A DNA stretch of 64,000 bases from Garcia nutans (taxonomy: Eukaryota > Streptophyta > Magnoliopsida > Malpighiales > Euphorbiaceae), in contig CANTUV010000032.1 of NCBI GenBank assembly GCA_947685225.1, positions 21,397,501 through 21,461,500 of the forward strand. Direction: 5' to 3'. Shown here piece by piece: positions 45,507-56,251 of this stretch; position 1 is the first letter of the stretch; every line of letters begins with the position of its first letter. Both the position numbers and the translations under genes were made by a program. The notes beneath the pieces are model-generated. The model made no database searches. It was not told the origin of the DNA and saw nothing but the letters and a program-made list of their open reading frames with translations.

Positions 45507-47747
45507 TCAGTGCCGGCCTCTCCGTCTTTGCGGCCTACTCTGCCTCTCGTAAGCAGCCTCAGTCAAAGCACCAGACAGTTCATCCGAGAAAGCAGTAATC
45601 AGTGCCGCCATTTCCGTGATCAGGCCCTCTGGTACCTGTAAAAGAGACGAAATCACAATCAATCTCAAGAGAATTTTATGAATCCTTTTCATGAAAAGTT
45701 CTATGAGAATATACCTGAGTGACATGAGCAAAGCTCTGATATAATGCACCCTCTGCACTAATTGGTCGGGTCACCCAACCACCAGGTGCATGATGACGAA
45801 CAGCATAAGGCAGCCTCAAATCGGCTAAAATAGGGTCAAATTGGCCGGCAGCTGTGAGGACGGATGCGGGAGGCCTCAAATGAGACGAACTGCTGCTTCC
45901 TCCAGTGTCTGATGGTCCAGCCCCGAAAGCGGAAGTCTCAGCCCTAGAGGAAGAGGGTCTGTCAGTTCGCCGGTCGGGAGAGGGATGGTCTCTCGGAGTG
46001 CTAGAAGTGGGAGCCGAAGAATGGGAAGACCGATAAGGGGGTACAGAGTCAAATCGTACCCCAATACGTGGCATCAGTCGATGAAGACAGTAGAAGTCAT
46101 AATCCTCCTCATCCGGGGCATAAGCCGACTCGAAAGGGTCGCCCTCATACTGGGACACAGTAACAGGCAGAAGTGTTGAAGATAACATATCATCAGGGGG
46201 ATCCACGGGAACTGCACAGAAACCGGCAATCTGGAAAGTCACCCTCTCAGCGAGATAATACCGTCGAAATTCTGGATGGGGAAGTATGAATCGTCGTCGA
46301 GTCAGAAACTCTGATCGCTGAAAGCTGTAATCTTGAGCTATCCACTCTGCCAGTCGGCTAGACATCACTTTAGATGCAACCTGTAAACATTTGTTATATT
46401 AGTGAATCATTTTCTCTAATATAATAAAAAAGATGACGATAAAGCATTTACTGAGTCCATTGGGCAGCTGTCGAAGAACGATCTCAGCACTCTGATGGGA
46501 AGTTTCCTCTTTAGTACTTCTACCCTCTCTCTATACCACCTCCAAGCAATGGGGGAAAGAGGATCTGCGGGGGCAGGTATCTCACGAAGAAAAGGGGCGA
46601 TGTCAGGAAAGTACTCGTAAGCCCAAGTCTTAAAAAAAAAAAAAAGGGTATCAGAGTTTGTGTATGTCAACATATATAAAGATAGGGGAAATGTTCTTTA
46701 CATTACCTCCCAGAAGTAATACAAGCCACATGGAGTAATACGGGTATAGCAGAGGTCTGACATGTCGTCATACAACCTACACAGCATCATGCTAGCCCAA
46801 TCGTACGTATGAAGCCGTGTCAGGTCAAGTAGGCTCTTCAGCACATTGAGACTCACTGCATCTTTCCTGTTTGATAAGAAAGAGCTAGCAAACAGGAGAA
46901 GCAAGGTAAACCTGGCCGTCTGGTCAGCAGTAAGGTTGCCTGTCTCGTAACCAGTGTAGATACCTGGCGCTTGCTCCACAAGCCACCTCCGCTGAATGCA
47001 GCGAGGCGCCTGATATCGAGGATAGTCAACCCCGATCAGAGTAATCATGTCGGCTGAAGAAATGTCCTGCCGCCAGTCATCATAAGACTCCACCATCTCG
47101 ACGCCAAAGGGAATCCCAGAAATGATAGAAAAGTCAGTAGGCGTCATTGTCATCTCCCCCCAAGAAAAATGGAAGGTGTCAGTAGTAGGCCACCAGCGCT
47201 CGGCTAAAGCACAGATCAAATCCCGGTGGATATCTCTGCCCACATCTATAGCCCTCAAATGTTGGAGGAAAGCAGGTCTGATAAGATCCCCCACTGGGTG
47301 CCCAGCATCAAAGATGTAAGCCGGAATAACAACCATCGGACGCTCAGCTATAGATCTCTTGATCGTAGAGTTCTAAAAAAAAAAAATTCAAATTCAAAAA
47401 AGATGGACAAATTCAGAAAAGATTTAAGTTCTTTCCCCAGCCGGGTGTGGATCCCTAAAGGTTTATTTCTAAGTTCTTTACTAGAAATAATTACTGATGG
47501 CAGAACATAATGAAGCCTGGCACAGATCCTAATTCATTACTAGTACATGTAAAGGAAATGTTCCTAAAATTTATTTCTAAGTTCCTTACTGGAAATAAAT
47601 AAAATTCCTAAGCATGCATACTAGATGGACAAACGGGAATGTACTCACCTCATAGCAGCCGGTCCGAGAACTATGCTTCTCCTCCTCAAGTAAAAGATCG
47701 CAGGGAGGGAGTGGGATTTCGAGGTCTTCAAAGCCGGTGAAATCCAT
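45507..47747 (-). CDS. Antisense plant-mobile-domain (PMD) gene of Tat-2, five exons
   Basis: Exons on the minus strand: 47649-47747 (33 aa), 46707-47372 (222), 46452-46628 (59), 45715-46380 (222), 45507-45635 (42 and stop); total 578 aa. Every intron has GT and AG ends (GTGAGT, GTAATG, GTAAAT, GTATAT donors; pyrimidine-rich acceptors), lies between codons, and exons 2-5 keep one open frame. Exons 2 and 3 form the PMD (aminotransferase-like) domain: LICALAERWWPTTDTFHF, GEMTMTPTDFSIISGIPFG, FTLLLLFASSFL, LLDLTRLHTYDWASMMLCRLY, GLYYFWETWAYEYFP. Exon 4 ends in a Ser/Pro-rich disordered part; exon 5 ends RQSRPQRRRGRH, a possible nuclear signal. Host PMD proteins (MAIN, MAIL1) act in nuclear gene silencing and genome stability. 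Here the role is unknown. Other exon choices are possible but would lose this continuity. Confidence 0.88.
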
Positions 47748-47821
47748 CGTCGAAAGAAAATTTGAAAGAAGTGAAAGAAGAAAAATGAATGAAAGAAAAT
47801 GGAAATTGAATGAAATGAGCC

Positions 47822-47829
47822 TATTTATA
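47822..47829 (-). promoter_or_regulatory. TATA box of the antisense PMD gene
   Basis: CTATAAATAGG on the minus strand lies 75 bases upstream of the start codon at 47747. The polypurine tract and the 3' LTR begin only about 105 bases further upstream, so the gene may borrow LTR enhancer sequences. Confidence 0.65.
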
Positions 47830-47892
47830 GAAAAAACTGAAAACACGAGTCTTTTTGCACCTCGCTCAAAATTCGCTCTTCAGAAGACCACT

Positions 47893-47925
47893 GAGTTCCA
47901 TAAATCATTTTTATGGACCCCAGTG
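47893..47925. repeat. Subterminal inverted repeat, PPT side, of Tat-2
   Basis: The sequence gagttccataaatcattt(ttatggaccccagtgg) is the reverse complement, with a few changes, of 36106-36138 next to the PBS (ccactggggaacataaaa...). Both include a CATAAA...TTTATG hairpin. Equivalent segments are at 49129-49160 and about 54700-54745 in Tat-1. Confidence 0.8.
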
Positions 47926-47934
47926 GGGGGCAAT
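47921..47934 (+). other. Polypurine tract of Tat-2
   Basis: CAGTGGGGGGCAAT ends directly before the TGTGAACATT start of the 3' LTR. Confidence 0.85.
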
Positions 47935-49122
47935 TGTGAACATTCGAATTTTGAGGCTCGGAAAGCCAATTTCCTCAGACTGGGCCGGACTGGCAGGCAA
48001 CGGTAAAACTCCACCGAAAGTATGTCTTCATGGTACTTGAAATGTCCGGCGTGACGCAAGGATCATGGATATGGTCTCGGAATAATTTTTGGAGGCCCGT
48101 GGCTCCCGGAAAGTCAGTTTTAGCAGAAGTAGCACGAGTCGCAGTGGGCCGGGACCGGCGGCCCAGATGCCGGAGCCGGCGGCCCGGCCGCCTCCCACGG
48201 CGGCTCGGCCGCCGTGAGGACGGCGGCTCAGCCGCCGTGCAGCCCGATTTTGCCTATATATAGGCTTCAGATTTTCAAAAGAAGGGGGACTTTTGGACTT
48301 GCGATGCTCAGATGCTGACGAAATTTTTATGCTTAAAAGTTTCTAATATTGTGTTGTAGAAATCAAGAATAATACTCAAAAGTGCAAGGAAATAAGATCT
48401 GGAACTTAGAAGTGGAAAAATTCTGATCAAGGTAATATCATAATTCATCTTTGGTCAATTCGAGCATATCATAAGCATTCTAATCTTCTTCTTAATTTCT
48501 TCTCGGTCAAAGACCTAATCTTTTTAGGTCTGAGGGCCTAACGGATTAATCAATCACCCTTTCGGCATTAAGCTGTAAATAAAATTAACTCTTTTTGGCA
48601 CGGAGCCTAAATTGCATCTCTTTGGTACTAAGTACCTAAATGACTCAATTAAAATCAACCTTTGGCATGGAACCTAAATTCCACTCTTTTGGTACAAAGT
48701 ACCTAAATCTCACATCTTTGGCATGAAGCCCGACAATGCACGAAGCATACACACACACATGCATGAAGCATAATTTTCATCGCCTTTAAATAGGCTTTTC
48801 CGAACTACATGGGCTTTGATCTCCTATTCAAACGGGAGTATGTAGGCATGTTTGGGATTCACCCCAAATAGCAAGTCCACAAACTACCAACAATCTTTTT
48901 CTCTTTAAATTTGTTCCATTTTTGCAAGTTAATCAAAAGCATGACATAGTCCCCGAATCCTCCTTGGGTTCGCAGACTAGAAGCCTTTACATTGGATGCA
49001 TTATTGGAGTCAAAAAAGGGTTTTCTTAGTTTTTCCCTTCGAACAAAATAAACTGAGTGGCGACTCCCGACAACGAGTGAACGTTCGCCCGAATCCTTTT
49101 CGGGCGGAATCCGAGGTTCACA
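47935..49122 (+). repeat. 3' LTR of Tat-2 (1,188 bp)
   Basis: It is nearly identical to 34872-36094 outside the GC-rich array, which is shorter here (48150-48240). The TATA box is at 48255-48262. It is followed by CCCCC, which pairs with CCCTC before the 5' LTR as the likely target duplication. Confidence 0.93.
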
Positions 49123-49288
49123 CCCCCCCACTAGGGTCCATAAAAATGATTTATGGAGCCCAGTGGTCTTCTGAAGAGCGAATTTTGAGCGAGGGGTACA
49201 ATATCCGCCTTTTGGCATTTCCGATTGCTTGCAACACTTCTGATTTTTCTGTACCTGCACTTTTGTTAAGCACAAACAGTACATATGT

Positions 49289-50044
49289 ATGCATGATGTC
49301 CCCTTCTATTTTTCAAAAAGGTTTTTTTTTTTTTTTTACAACCGTTGTATGCACAACTGGACCAAGAGTCTCCATAAGGTTGAAAGGATCAATATGGAAA
49401 GATATGGATTGAAAGTTGTTGCTACTCTTAGAGAGATATTGGTGGATTGGGATTTCCTGCACGCTTGTACCAAATTTTGGGCTCCACAAGCTCATGTCTT
49501 CAGGTTTGGTGCCCGGATGGACGAGATGTGTCCTCTTTTTGAGGAATTCTGCTCAATCATTGGATGTGACTCAAATGCCCCCCTTGTAAGGCATGAGGTT
49601 CAAATTGGCTATGTGGGATTTTTCAGAGGCTTTTCAACTTTACAAGGCCTCAAGCTCAAGCTATCAGTAATTATTTCTTGTAAAGAACTTAGAAATAATC
49701 CTCTAGGAAGTTTAACTCCACTGGGGAAGGAACTTGAATTTTTCTAAAGTTGCCTCCAAATTATGCCCAGAGTCACTCGAACTGTTCTTCAAATTTAAGT
49801 TAGGGACCATCAGATGATCAGGCTTTTTGCAGAGCTTTCCCTTGTTTAGACTACTCCTGAGTACAGAACTCGGTTTATAGCTGAAGTTTGGCCACTTTAA
49901 AAGTCAAGGAGGCTTGCATTGCTGCGGGAGCTGGAGGGAGAGGAGGTAGTTCCTCTTAATGAGGGGGAGACAGATGCTGCAGAGAGTTCCGGAACTAAGG
50001 AAGATACCGAAGACTCTGCCCCACGTAGGAGACGCAGGATTTAG
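49289..50044 (+). pseudogene. Broken DUF7745-like gene of Tat-1
   Basis: This is the relative of the 43834-45071 gene, and is antisense to the Tat-1 direction. The N-terminal block is kept (MHNWTKSLHKVERINM, FWAPQAHVFRFGARM, PLFEEFCSIIGCDSNAP). After 49655 a segment resembling intron 1 of the Tat-2 PMD gene follows (cagtaattatttcttgtaaag), and the middle of the protein is missing. The C-terminal block returns near 49800-50044: FIAEVWPL, LLRELEGE, then an acidic stretch and RRRRR before TAG. It cannot make the full protein. The upstream PMD gene and its promoter are absent: PPT-side sequence runs almost directly into this gene near 49200-49330. Confidence 0.8.
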
Positions 50045-50234
50045 ACTCTAGGGTTGACCTTTTTTTTTTTTTTTTTGGAACTTATGGTTTGACACTTTTG
50101 ATGGGTTTGATATTTTATGAAAGGAATGACTCTTTTTGAATAAATGACTCCCTGGGAATGAATGACTCTTCTTGGCATGACTCTTTCCTTTGCTTTCCAA
50201 GCGTTATCTATTTTATTTACTTGCTCTAATTTTT

Positions 50235-50372
50235 GCCTAAGTCGCCCTTTCGGATTTTCAACTTAGCGAGCTCTTACCCATTCTTGTCTAAGCCGCCCTT
50301 TGCGGGTTTTCGACTTAGCGGGCCCCACTATTGCCTAAGCCGCCCTTTGTGGGTTTTCGGCTTAGCGGGAAT
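50235..50372. repeat. Hairpin repeats of Tat-1 (three units)
   Basis: These are the same CGGCTTAGGC / GCTAAGCCG type stems as in Tat-2 at 43475-43615, in mirrored orientation because Tat-1 is on the minus strand. They again sit between the integrase end and the antisense gene. Confidence 0.85.
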
Positions 50373-50516
50373 TTTTTTTTTGTTTTTTTTTGGCAAAAGA
50401 AAGATGAATGAATGATTTTTATTAAAATTTAGACCGTGCTCAAGGAGAGCTGCCTACATATCTCGAATTAGTTTGTGAGAATCAGGTCTAATGTAGTTCC
50501 TTTTTGGAATGCATGA

Positions 50517-51420
50517 TCATACATAATATTTCTTCAGTTGATCCAGATTGCATGGGTTTGTGAACTCCAGACCATCCAAATCAGACAAGATGACGGCTCC
50601 GCCGGAAAGTATTTTCTTCAAAATGTAGGGTCCCGCCCAATGAGGATGAAACTTCCCACGAGGATCTGTAACAGGTGTTCTGATCTCCTTCAAAACCAAA
50701 CAACCTTCTTCCAACTTTCGATCTTTGACCTTTTTGTTGAAATGTCTGGCCATTCGCCTTTGATACACTTGAATCTGATGTAGAGCTTGAAGTCTTTTTT
50801 CATCCAAACTCAACAACTGATGATGATAATTGCTGATCCATTCAGCTTCATTTATCTGACTTTCTTGAATTATCCTCGCCGATTGAACTTCCAGTTCAAT
50901 GGGGAGTACCGCTTCCATTCCGTATACCAGTGAATACGGGGTTGCCCCAGTAGGAGTTCTAACTGATGTTCTGTATCCCCACAAGGCCAATGGCAACTTC
51001 TCATGCCAACGCCTATGTTCCTTGATCATTTTTTGTATGATCACCTTTATAGACTTATTTGCTGCTTCTACAGCTCCATTTGTTTGAGGTCTATAAGGAG
51101 AGGACTTATGATGCTGGACATTCTTATCCTTCAAGAGCTTAGCAAATTCTGCTTGGAAATGAGTTCCATTATCAGTGATAATTTCAAACGGCATTCCGTA
51201 CCGACAAAGGATGTTGGTTCGGACAAACTGTGCTGCCTTTTTGGCGTCTAATTTTGCATAGGAAGCTGCTTCAACCCACTTTGTGAAGTAATCCACTGCT
51301 ACCAAGATAAACCGATGTCCATTCGAGGCTTTTGGGTGTATTTTACCAATTATATCAATTCCCAAAGTAGCGAAGGGCCATAGAGAAGTGATTGGATTCA
51401 GGGCAACAGGAGGTTGCTTC
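50517..51420 (-). pseudogene. Tat-1 integrase core and C-terminus
   Basis: The 51365-50517 frame (about 280 residues) carries GIDIIG, ITDNGTHF and AVEAANK, so the three catalytic residues of the core are present, as is the C-terminal HWAGPY module. Upstream, near 51420, a TAG separates the core from the remaining zinc-motif part (GCHQCQIF at about 51430-51470). The frame lacks its own start codon. The protein could not be made as part of a full polyprotein. Confidence 0.85.
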
Positions 51421-51595
51421 TATAGCTTAGCAAATATTTGGCACTGATGACATCCTTGCACAAATGCCACACAGTCTGTGTTCATGGTGGACCAATAATA
51501 TCCCAAATTGGCCTGATGTTACACCAAAGAGTCACTTTGCAGGATTTAAGCTTCAAATTGTACTTGCGAAGTCTAAGGAAGAACTTCTCAAGTGC

Positions 51596-53824
51596 TTAGA
51601 CGTGCTCTTCTGGAGATTTTGACTTGACAATCATATCATCAACATACACTTTTACTTCTTTGTAAATCATGTCATGAAAGATTGTCGTTGCCATCCCGTC
51701 TATTAGCAAAACGATGTGTGGTTGCGGGAAATCATCCTTGGGACAAGCTTTATTCAGATCTCTGTAGTCAACAGACATCCTGACCTTTCCGTCTTTCTTC
51801 AGGACCGGTACAATGTTTGCTAACCAGGAAGGGTAGGCAATTGGTTCTATGAACTTATTGTCCAGTTGCTTGGCAACCTCTTTTTTAATCTTCAAAGACC
51901 ATGCTGGCTTCATTCTGCTCAATTTTTGCTTAACCGGCTTTGCATCGGGGTATAGCGAAATCTTGTGAACTGCTATGGCTGGGTCTATTCCCGTGACATC
52001 ACTTGTCTTCCACATGAAGCAGTTGGCATACTTTCTGATGCACTCAAGAACATGTTCCTTATTCACACAATTACATGCAATGTATGTATGATCATTTTCT
52101 TTGCCAATTATTATCTTTTCATTTATTTCATTTATTTCATTTATATCATTTTTGCTAGATAATACTTGGAAAGCAAAAGACACAGGGTAACCAAGAATTT
52201 GAAGAGTTTCATTGATAATGGTGGAGTCATTCTCCAAGATTACATTAAATGTGACATTTGGGTTCTCTAAACCTGAAGCTATAGAGGACTCAAAACTAGA
52301 CTCTGGCTTGGTGTTTGACTCAGGATTTGACTCGGTACAAGACTCGGGTTCAAGGTGTGACACTGGACTAGTTTTGTCTACAACAGCTTGTCCCTCCTCG
52401 GCATACCAGTTCATCAGTGGTCCATCTGTTGTCTTGATCAGCTTTGTGAAGTCCCTTTTGTCTTCGGCATTGGTTATCATAGCAACCTCATCAGAGAGAC
52501 TAGGCTGCATGAAATCTTCCACAGTGATGGCATTGATGGAATGATTGGGCAAGGGGTTAGTGTTAATGTTTGGTTGCCTCCTGCGAGGAATGATGTCACC
52601 ACTATCCACCAAATCCTGGATGCGGTTTTTCAAAGTCCAGTAAGCATCTGTTCTGTGCCCATTTCCTTGGTGGTACTCACAGTACTCATCGGCCCTGTAA
52701 TTGGAGGGTAATGGGTTTGGAGGAGGCCTTGGGTCCAAAGGCTTCAAATATTTCCCTTCCATGGCCTTTTTAAACACTAGATGAAGGGGCATTCCAATGT
52801 CGGTATATTTCCTTCTTGGCTGATTTCTTTGCCCAAGATTGCCCACACGTAAAGGATTCGCAGGGGCAATATTGGCCACTTCATTTACTTCGCTTGAGGA
52901 AGCAGCTTGGCCTTGTTTTTTATACTTTGAGATAGCTTCTTCATCTACTATCTTACCCAATTGTATCAGATCTTCTACCTTGGTTGCAGTCGCAATGAGC
53001 GATTTGAAAGTAGGTAGGTATTGGGTTTGCAGTTGGGCTTGATATGTAGGCCTTAAATTTCTGATTATGATATCAATCTGCTCTTGTTCAGAAGGGTGAT
53101 TGATCATTTGGGCGGCTTTTGCCCTCCACCTCGTAAGGAACGAGGAGAAGGGTTCATTGTTGTTCTGCTTGGTGGTTTCAAGTTCTCTTCTAGTGACATC
53201 CACCTCAATATTGTAGTGGTATTGAGAGTTGAATGCATTGCAGATATCCTCCCAGGTCTTAATCTTGGCACGGTCCAGGCTTACAAACCACTTGAGGGCA
53301 GCACCAGTTAAAGATTGTTGGAATAATTGAGCAAAGAGCTCATCATTTAGACCCCAAGGGCTTAATGCCCCCACATACATCTTGAGGTGAGTTTTAGGGC
53401 AAGTAGTCCCATCAAATCTGTCCATCCCAGGCATCTTGAATTTTGGAGGCAATCTAGCTTGGGGAAACAAGGATAAAGAATCCATGTCTACCACCTCTTT
53501 ATGAGTTTTCATGGCAGTGATTGACCTTTCCAGCAATTCAAGTTTTCTTTTCAGTTCATCAGTTTCAGTGACATTCTTAGAGGGTGGATCCTCTAAATTG
53601 ATAACAGGGGTATTCTGAGCAGTCATGGGGGTACTAGTTTGTCCCACAATAGGTTCCTTCCCTAAATTTCCAAGAGTAGGGACTATCTTTGGTGCTCCTC
53701 CTAATTCAGCCAAGATGGCTACCCTCTGGGCGGCTAAAGATTCATCAATTTTTTCTTGCATCCTAGCTTCAATTTCTTTAGCCTGTCCATCTAACAAGGC
53801 CTTGATCTGTTCAATTGTAGCCAT
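51596..53824 (-). pseudogene. Tat-1 fused gag-linker-RT remnant, protease deleted
   Basis: The frame opens at GTG 53917; the first ATG is at 53824. The gag core and zinc knuckle (CEYHQGNGHRTDAY, last Cys to Tyr) are kept. Right after NAITVE the frame jumps to DFMQPSL, so about 1.3 kb including the whole protease is lost in frame. Linker and RT start follow, then a second in-frame loss of 168 bases removes the first catalytic aspartate region (LLIDGMATTIFHD). YVDDM is still present. The frame ends in a TAA at 51594-51596. A third deletion below this point, near 51510-51520, removes the rest of RT and both RNase H domains. Confidence 0.87.
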
Positions 53825-54727
53825 TTCAGGAATTGGAGTGGTTGGTGAAGTTGGAGTGGTAGAGCTTGTGGGTGATTGCCCAGTTGGAGTTGGTGTAGTT
53901 TGTGTAGGTGACGGCACACGGATGGTGGATACCTGAAAAGGTCAAGGGTAAAGGATCAGGGTAGTGTGTAGGGTAGGAAAACTCTTGGTCCACTTGCACA
54001 TATCAAAAGATTTTCCCCAAAACCGTGTTGTTATGTTGCATGAATGCACCTCATCACATCATAATTCATTTTAATGGAATGTGGCACTATCATTGGGTAC
54101 ATACAACCTAAGGGAAGGTTCTATTGGCAAATGAAAAATAGAGAATCGGCTTATAATAGGGACCCTTGAGTCTTGAGTAAGATATACCTAACCACATGTG
54201 AAACAAGGAGTTTCGCGTGGGTCCAACAGTACGATTACTCATAGGCCACTCCAAAAGGATTGGAATGGTTTGCGACAACAGGGAGGACGCTTTGGCTGTC
54301 CGCCGGCATAATCAAGGAGACCTGCCGGTCAGCGCTACTTGCTATCCAGACTTAGAAGTTTGAACAGAAAGAGAAGAAATTCATTTGAAAACAATTTTTT
54401 TATGTAATGGAGGAAAAGGATTCCCCCATATATGCAAGAGAAAAAGATTCTCTGAATGACAAAACAAATGTACATTTAGCCAAACAAGAGATCCATCCAA
54501 GGAAAAAGATTCCCTTTGCCAATCTTCATTCCAATATCCTTAAGGAGAGGATATATATTGCTAGGGTACCCTGCAAAATGAATAAAAACACCCTAAAGAA
54601 GGGCAAATTAGTCAAATAAGCAATAATAGCCTACTAGGATCCCATAAATTATTTTTATGGTCTCCCGTGGCAAGTTAATCAAATAATCAATAGTAGTCCA
54701 CTAGGATCCCATAAACGGTTTTTATAT

Positions 54728-54745
54728 TCCCCAGTGGAGTCGCCA
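54728..54745 (-). other. Primer binding site of Tat-1
   Basis: On the minus strand TGGCGACTCCACTGGGGA starts three bases from the LTR end at 54749. It is identical to the Tat-2 site. Confidence 0.85.
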
Positions 54746-54748
54746 GAT

Positions 54749-56246
54749 TATGAACCTCGGTTTTCCGCCCGAAAAGGATCCGGGCGAAAGTTCACTCGTT
54801 GTCGAGAGTCGCCACTCAGTTTATTTTGTTCGAAGGGAAAAACTAAGAATACCCTTGTTTGACTCCAATAATGCATCCAATGTAAAGGCTTCTAGTCTGC
54901 GAACCCAAGGAGGATTCGGGGACTATGTCATGCTTTTGATTAACTTGCAGAAATGGAACAAATTTAAAGACAAAAAGATTGTTGGTAGTTTGTGGACTTG
55001 CTATTTGGGGTGAATCCCAAACATGCCTACATACTCCCGTTTGAATAGGAGATCAAAGCCCATGTAGTTCGGAAAAGCCTATTTAAAGGCGATGAAAATT
55101 ATGCTTCATGCATGTGTGTGTGTATGCTTCGTGCATTGTCGGGCTTCATGCCAAAGATGTGAGATTTAGGTACTTTGTACCAAAAGAGTGGAATTTAGGC
55201 TCCATGCCAAAGGTTGATTTTAATTGAGTCGGGCTTCATGCCAGAGTTGTGAAATTTAGCACTTAGTGCTGAATGGTGCAATTTTAGGTACTTTGTACCA
55301 AAAGAGTGCAATTTAGGCCTTTGGCCAAGTGTTGTCGGGCTTCATGCCAAAGATGTGAGATTTAGCACTTAGTGCTAAATTCTCCAATTTTAGGTACTTT
55401 GTACCAAAAGAGTGCAAATTTTGGGCCTTTGGCCAAGTGTGGTTGGGCTCCATGCCAAAAATGTGAATTTCAGCACTTAGTGCTAAATTGTGAAATTTTA
55501 GGTACTTCGTACCAAAATGGTGTAATTTAGGCTCCGTGCCAACAGATTGATTTTAATTGTGAAATGTAGGTACTTTGTACCAAAAAGATGTAATTTAAGT
55601 CTTTGTGCCAAAGAGGCTGATTGATTAGTCCATTAGGCCTTAGACCTAAAAGGATTAGGTCTTTGACCGAGAAGAAATTGAGAAGAAGATAGAATGCTTA
55701 TGATATGCTTAAATTGACAAATGATGGATTAGAATATTACCTTGCTTAGGATTTTCCCGCTTCGAAGTTCCAGATCTCGTTTTCTTGAACCGGGAATTAT
55801 GATTCTTGATTACAGATTGTTTCCTGCAGCACACGGTTAGATTTATGCAAATAAAAGTTTTTAATTGTTTTTAAGCGTGAAAAGAATTCGACAGCATGAG
55901 GCCCACCCGGAAAAATCCAACCCCTTTTCTGAAAATCTGAACTGCTATTTATAGGCAAAAAATGATTTTCCGGCGGCCGGGCCGCCGGTTTTGGCGGCTG
56001 AGCCGCCGGAATCACGGCGGCCGGGCCGCCGGTTTCGTCCGATTTTTGCTCAAATTGATTTTTCGGGAGCTAGAGACCTCCAAAAATTATTCCGGGACCA
56101 TATCCGTGATCCTCACGTCGTCTCGGACATTTCAAGTACCATAGTGATATATTTCCGATGAACTTTACCGGGGACGTCCGGTCCGGCCCGGTTTTCAGTA
56201 GTCTGAGAAAATCGGCCTTCCGAGCCTCAAAATTCGAGTGTTCACA
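54749..56246 (-). repeat. 5' LTR of Tat-1 (1,498 bp)
   Basis: It is the partner of 33409-34862. The TATA box (minus) is at 55946-55953. The GC-rich array at 55970-56035 contains an extra 44-bp palindrome block compared with the 3' LTR. It ends at ...TTCACA followed by the GGTAG target duplication. Confidence 0.92.
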
Positions 56247-56251
56247 GGTAG

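Larger units (their letters stand above)
34872..49122 (+). mobile_element. Tat-2: young, nearly complete Tat-clade retrotransposon with two antisense genes
   Basis: It runs from 5' LTR 34872-36094 to 3' LTR 47935-49122 (14.25 kb), flanked by CCCTC (34867-34871) and CCCCC (49123-49127). It inserted into the polypurine tract of Tat-1. Sense strand: PBS, leader, gag, protease, RT, RNase H, second (archaeal-type) RNase H, integrase. Antisense strand, between pol and the 3' LTR: a two-exon DUF7745-like gene and a five-exon PMD gene. By eye the LTRs differ at about ten positions outside the GC-rich indel region, so the insertion is recent. The dual RNase H places it in the Tat clade. Confidence 0.93.
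33409..56246 (-). mobile_element. Tat-1: Tat-clade element, minus strand, non-autonomous, split by Tat-2
   Basis: It has a 3' LTR at 33409-34862 and a 5' LTR at 54749-56246, flanked by GGTAG on both sides. The internal part (49123-54748) is separated from the 3' LTR by the whole of Tat-2. Without Tat-2 its length is about 8.6 kb. It carries a tRNA-Arg type PBS, gag, part of RT, the integrase core and C-terminus, the hairpin repeats, and a broken DUF7745-like antisense gene. Protease, the RT core, both RNase H domains and the antisense PMD gene are deleted. By eye its LTRs differ at about twenty positions plus one 44-bp indel. Confidence 0.9.

Noticed and set aside
47748..47846. N-terminal extension of the PMD exon 1 frame (hydrophobic, signal-peptide-like)
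   Set aside because: The extension runs up to the TATA box and would lie mostly upstream of the expected transcription start; the ATG at 47747 fits the promoter better.
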